Below are positions 63,359 to 64,000 of a DNA stretch of 64,000 nt, in pieces; positions within the stretch are counted from its first letter, which is position 1, and each line of letters begins with the position of its first letter. This DNA comes from Minwuia thermotolerans (GTDB lineage Bacteria > Pseudomonadota > Alphaproteobacteria > Minwuiales > Minwuiaceae), in the NCBI RefSeq assembly GCF_002924445.1, contig NZ_PIGG01000014.1:1-64000 (forward strand), given 5' to 3'. The translations under genes and the position numbers were made by a program. Below the pieces are notes generated by a model. The model had not been told where the DNA came from. It made no database searches and saw only the letters and a list, made by a program, of their open reading frames with translations.

Positions 63359-64000
63359 TCATTCCGCCGGCTGCATCGCCTGATGGCGCGCGGCCTGGGC
63401 CATGCGCATCATCCGGCTGCGCCGGCCGTGGATTTCACCGCGCACCCGGTAGATCAGGACCACCACATAATACGCCAGGAAACCCACTATCATCAGCAAT
63501 AGTGGCCAAAGCATGGAATTGTCGACCCGCGGACCATCCACGGTGATCAGCGTGGCGCCCTGGTGCAGCGTGTTCCACCATTCCACCGAGAACTTGATGA
63601 TCGGAATCATGACCACCCCGACGATGGCGAGGATCGCCGCCGCGACCGCCGCCTTGGCTTCCTCCTCGAAGGCCTGCCAGAGCGCCATGTAGCCGATGTA
63701 GATGAAGAACAGGATCAGGACCGAGGTCAGGCGCGCGTCCCAGACCCACCAGGTGCCCCACATCGGCTTGCCCCAGAGCGAACCGGTGAGCAGGCACAGG
63801 AAGCAGAAGGCGGCGCCCACCGGCGCCGAGGCCTTGGCGATCATGTCGGCGACCGCGTGACGCCAGATCAGCGCCACGGCGCTGGATACAGCCATGCCGA
63901 CATAGACGCCCATCGCCATCATCGCCGCCGGCACGTGAATGAACATGATGCGCACCGTATCGCCCTGCTGGTAGTCGGGCGGCGCGAAGAACAGGCCCCA
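63359..64000 (-). CDS. ccmC: Heme transporter CcmC (start beyond right edge)
   Basis: 213 residues are visible, open to the window edge, so the N-terminus is missing. Reading on from the edge gives WGLFFAPPDYQQGDTVRIMF, followed by IHVPAAMMAMGVYVGMAVSS and the tryptophan-rich motif MWGTWWVWDARLTSVLILF that holds heme. It passes heme to CcmE in the periplasm. The genes ccmA and ccmB, if present, lie further right. Confidence 0.95.
   Translation of the reverse strand, partial: WGLFFAPPDYQQGDTVRIMFIHVPAAMMAMGVYVGMAVSSAVALIWRHAVADMIAKASAPVGAAFCFLCLLTGSLWGKPMWGTWWVWDARLTSVLILFFIYIGYMALWQAFEEEAKAAVAAAILAIVGVVMIPIIKFSVEWWNTLHQGATLITVDGPRVDNSMLWPLLLMIVGFLAYYVVVLIYRVRGEIHGRRSRMMRMAQAARHQAMQPAE

Overview
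The window is a 64 kb piece of a GC-rich bacterial chromosome, densely packed and almost free of mobile DNA. The gene content and order point to an alphaproteobacterium, most likely of the Rhodospirillales type: aroK-aroB-HlyC/CorC, xerD, zapA followed by a 6S RNA gene, tkt-gap-pgk-fba, a System I cytochrome c (ccm) cluster, malyl-CoA lyase and a membrane cyclophilin. The genus cannot be fixed from the sequence alone. No tRNA, rRNA, CRISPR or phage genes were seen. The only mobile element is the first 31 codons of an IS630-type transposase at the extreme left edge.

Layout. Positions 1-177 hold the IS630 end. From 178 to 20428 nearly every gene lies on the minus strand with overlaps or very short gaps. 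In transcription order these are: a phytanoyl-CoA-dioxygenase-like protein, a TylF-like methyltransferase, three glycosyltransferases with an embedded histidine phosphatase, a small PH-like membrane protein, a four-gene oligopeptide-type ABC importer (fused ATPases, binding protein, two permeases), an AsnB-type amidotransferase, a methyltransferase, a DUF1194/vWA secreted protein, PrmA and an Xaa-Pro aminopeptidase. An SDR and a CoA-transferase follow. A divergent glycosyltransferase (20495-21712) related to one inside the run borders it. Together 14.9-21.7 kb looks like a glycan or glycoconjugate locus.

From 21801 a plus-strand operon starts at a good sigma70-like promoter. It encodes a 908-residue ABC-exporter-like protein whose nucleotide-binding domain has lost the Walker A Lys/Thr, the Q-loop Gln and the Walker B Asp and carries about 280 extra residues with repeated motifs. 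It is followed by a cyclic-nucleotide-binding-domain protein, a small methyltransferase and a thioesterase. This is the best candidate in the window for an undescribed system. Next come an MFS transporter, a second thioesterase, heme A synthase, a DegP-like protease with a sigma32-like promoter, a conserved small hypothetical protein, GTP cyclohydrolase II (apparently started from ATT), an orphan OmpR-type regulator, cobyric acid synthase, an AEC transporter, a CNNM/CorC protein, aroB and aroK.

From 38983 the plus strand carries a 46-residue membrane peptide overlapping a secreted repeat-like protein, then xerD and malyl-CoA lyase. Gamma-glutamyltransferase, a 6S RNA gene, zapA and a coiled-coil partner lie on the minus strand. 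The tkt-gap-pgk-fba glycolysis/gluconeogenesis set is on the plus strand. After sodB come mixed small genes: two SDRs, a glutaredoxin-MauE fusion, an HCCA isomerase, a methyltransferase, a cyclophilin, a DinB protein and a Nudix hydrolase. A probable terminated small RNA follows at 57950-58125. The right end is the ccm operon in the order ccmC-D-E-F-G-H-I, with ccmC cut by the window edge.
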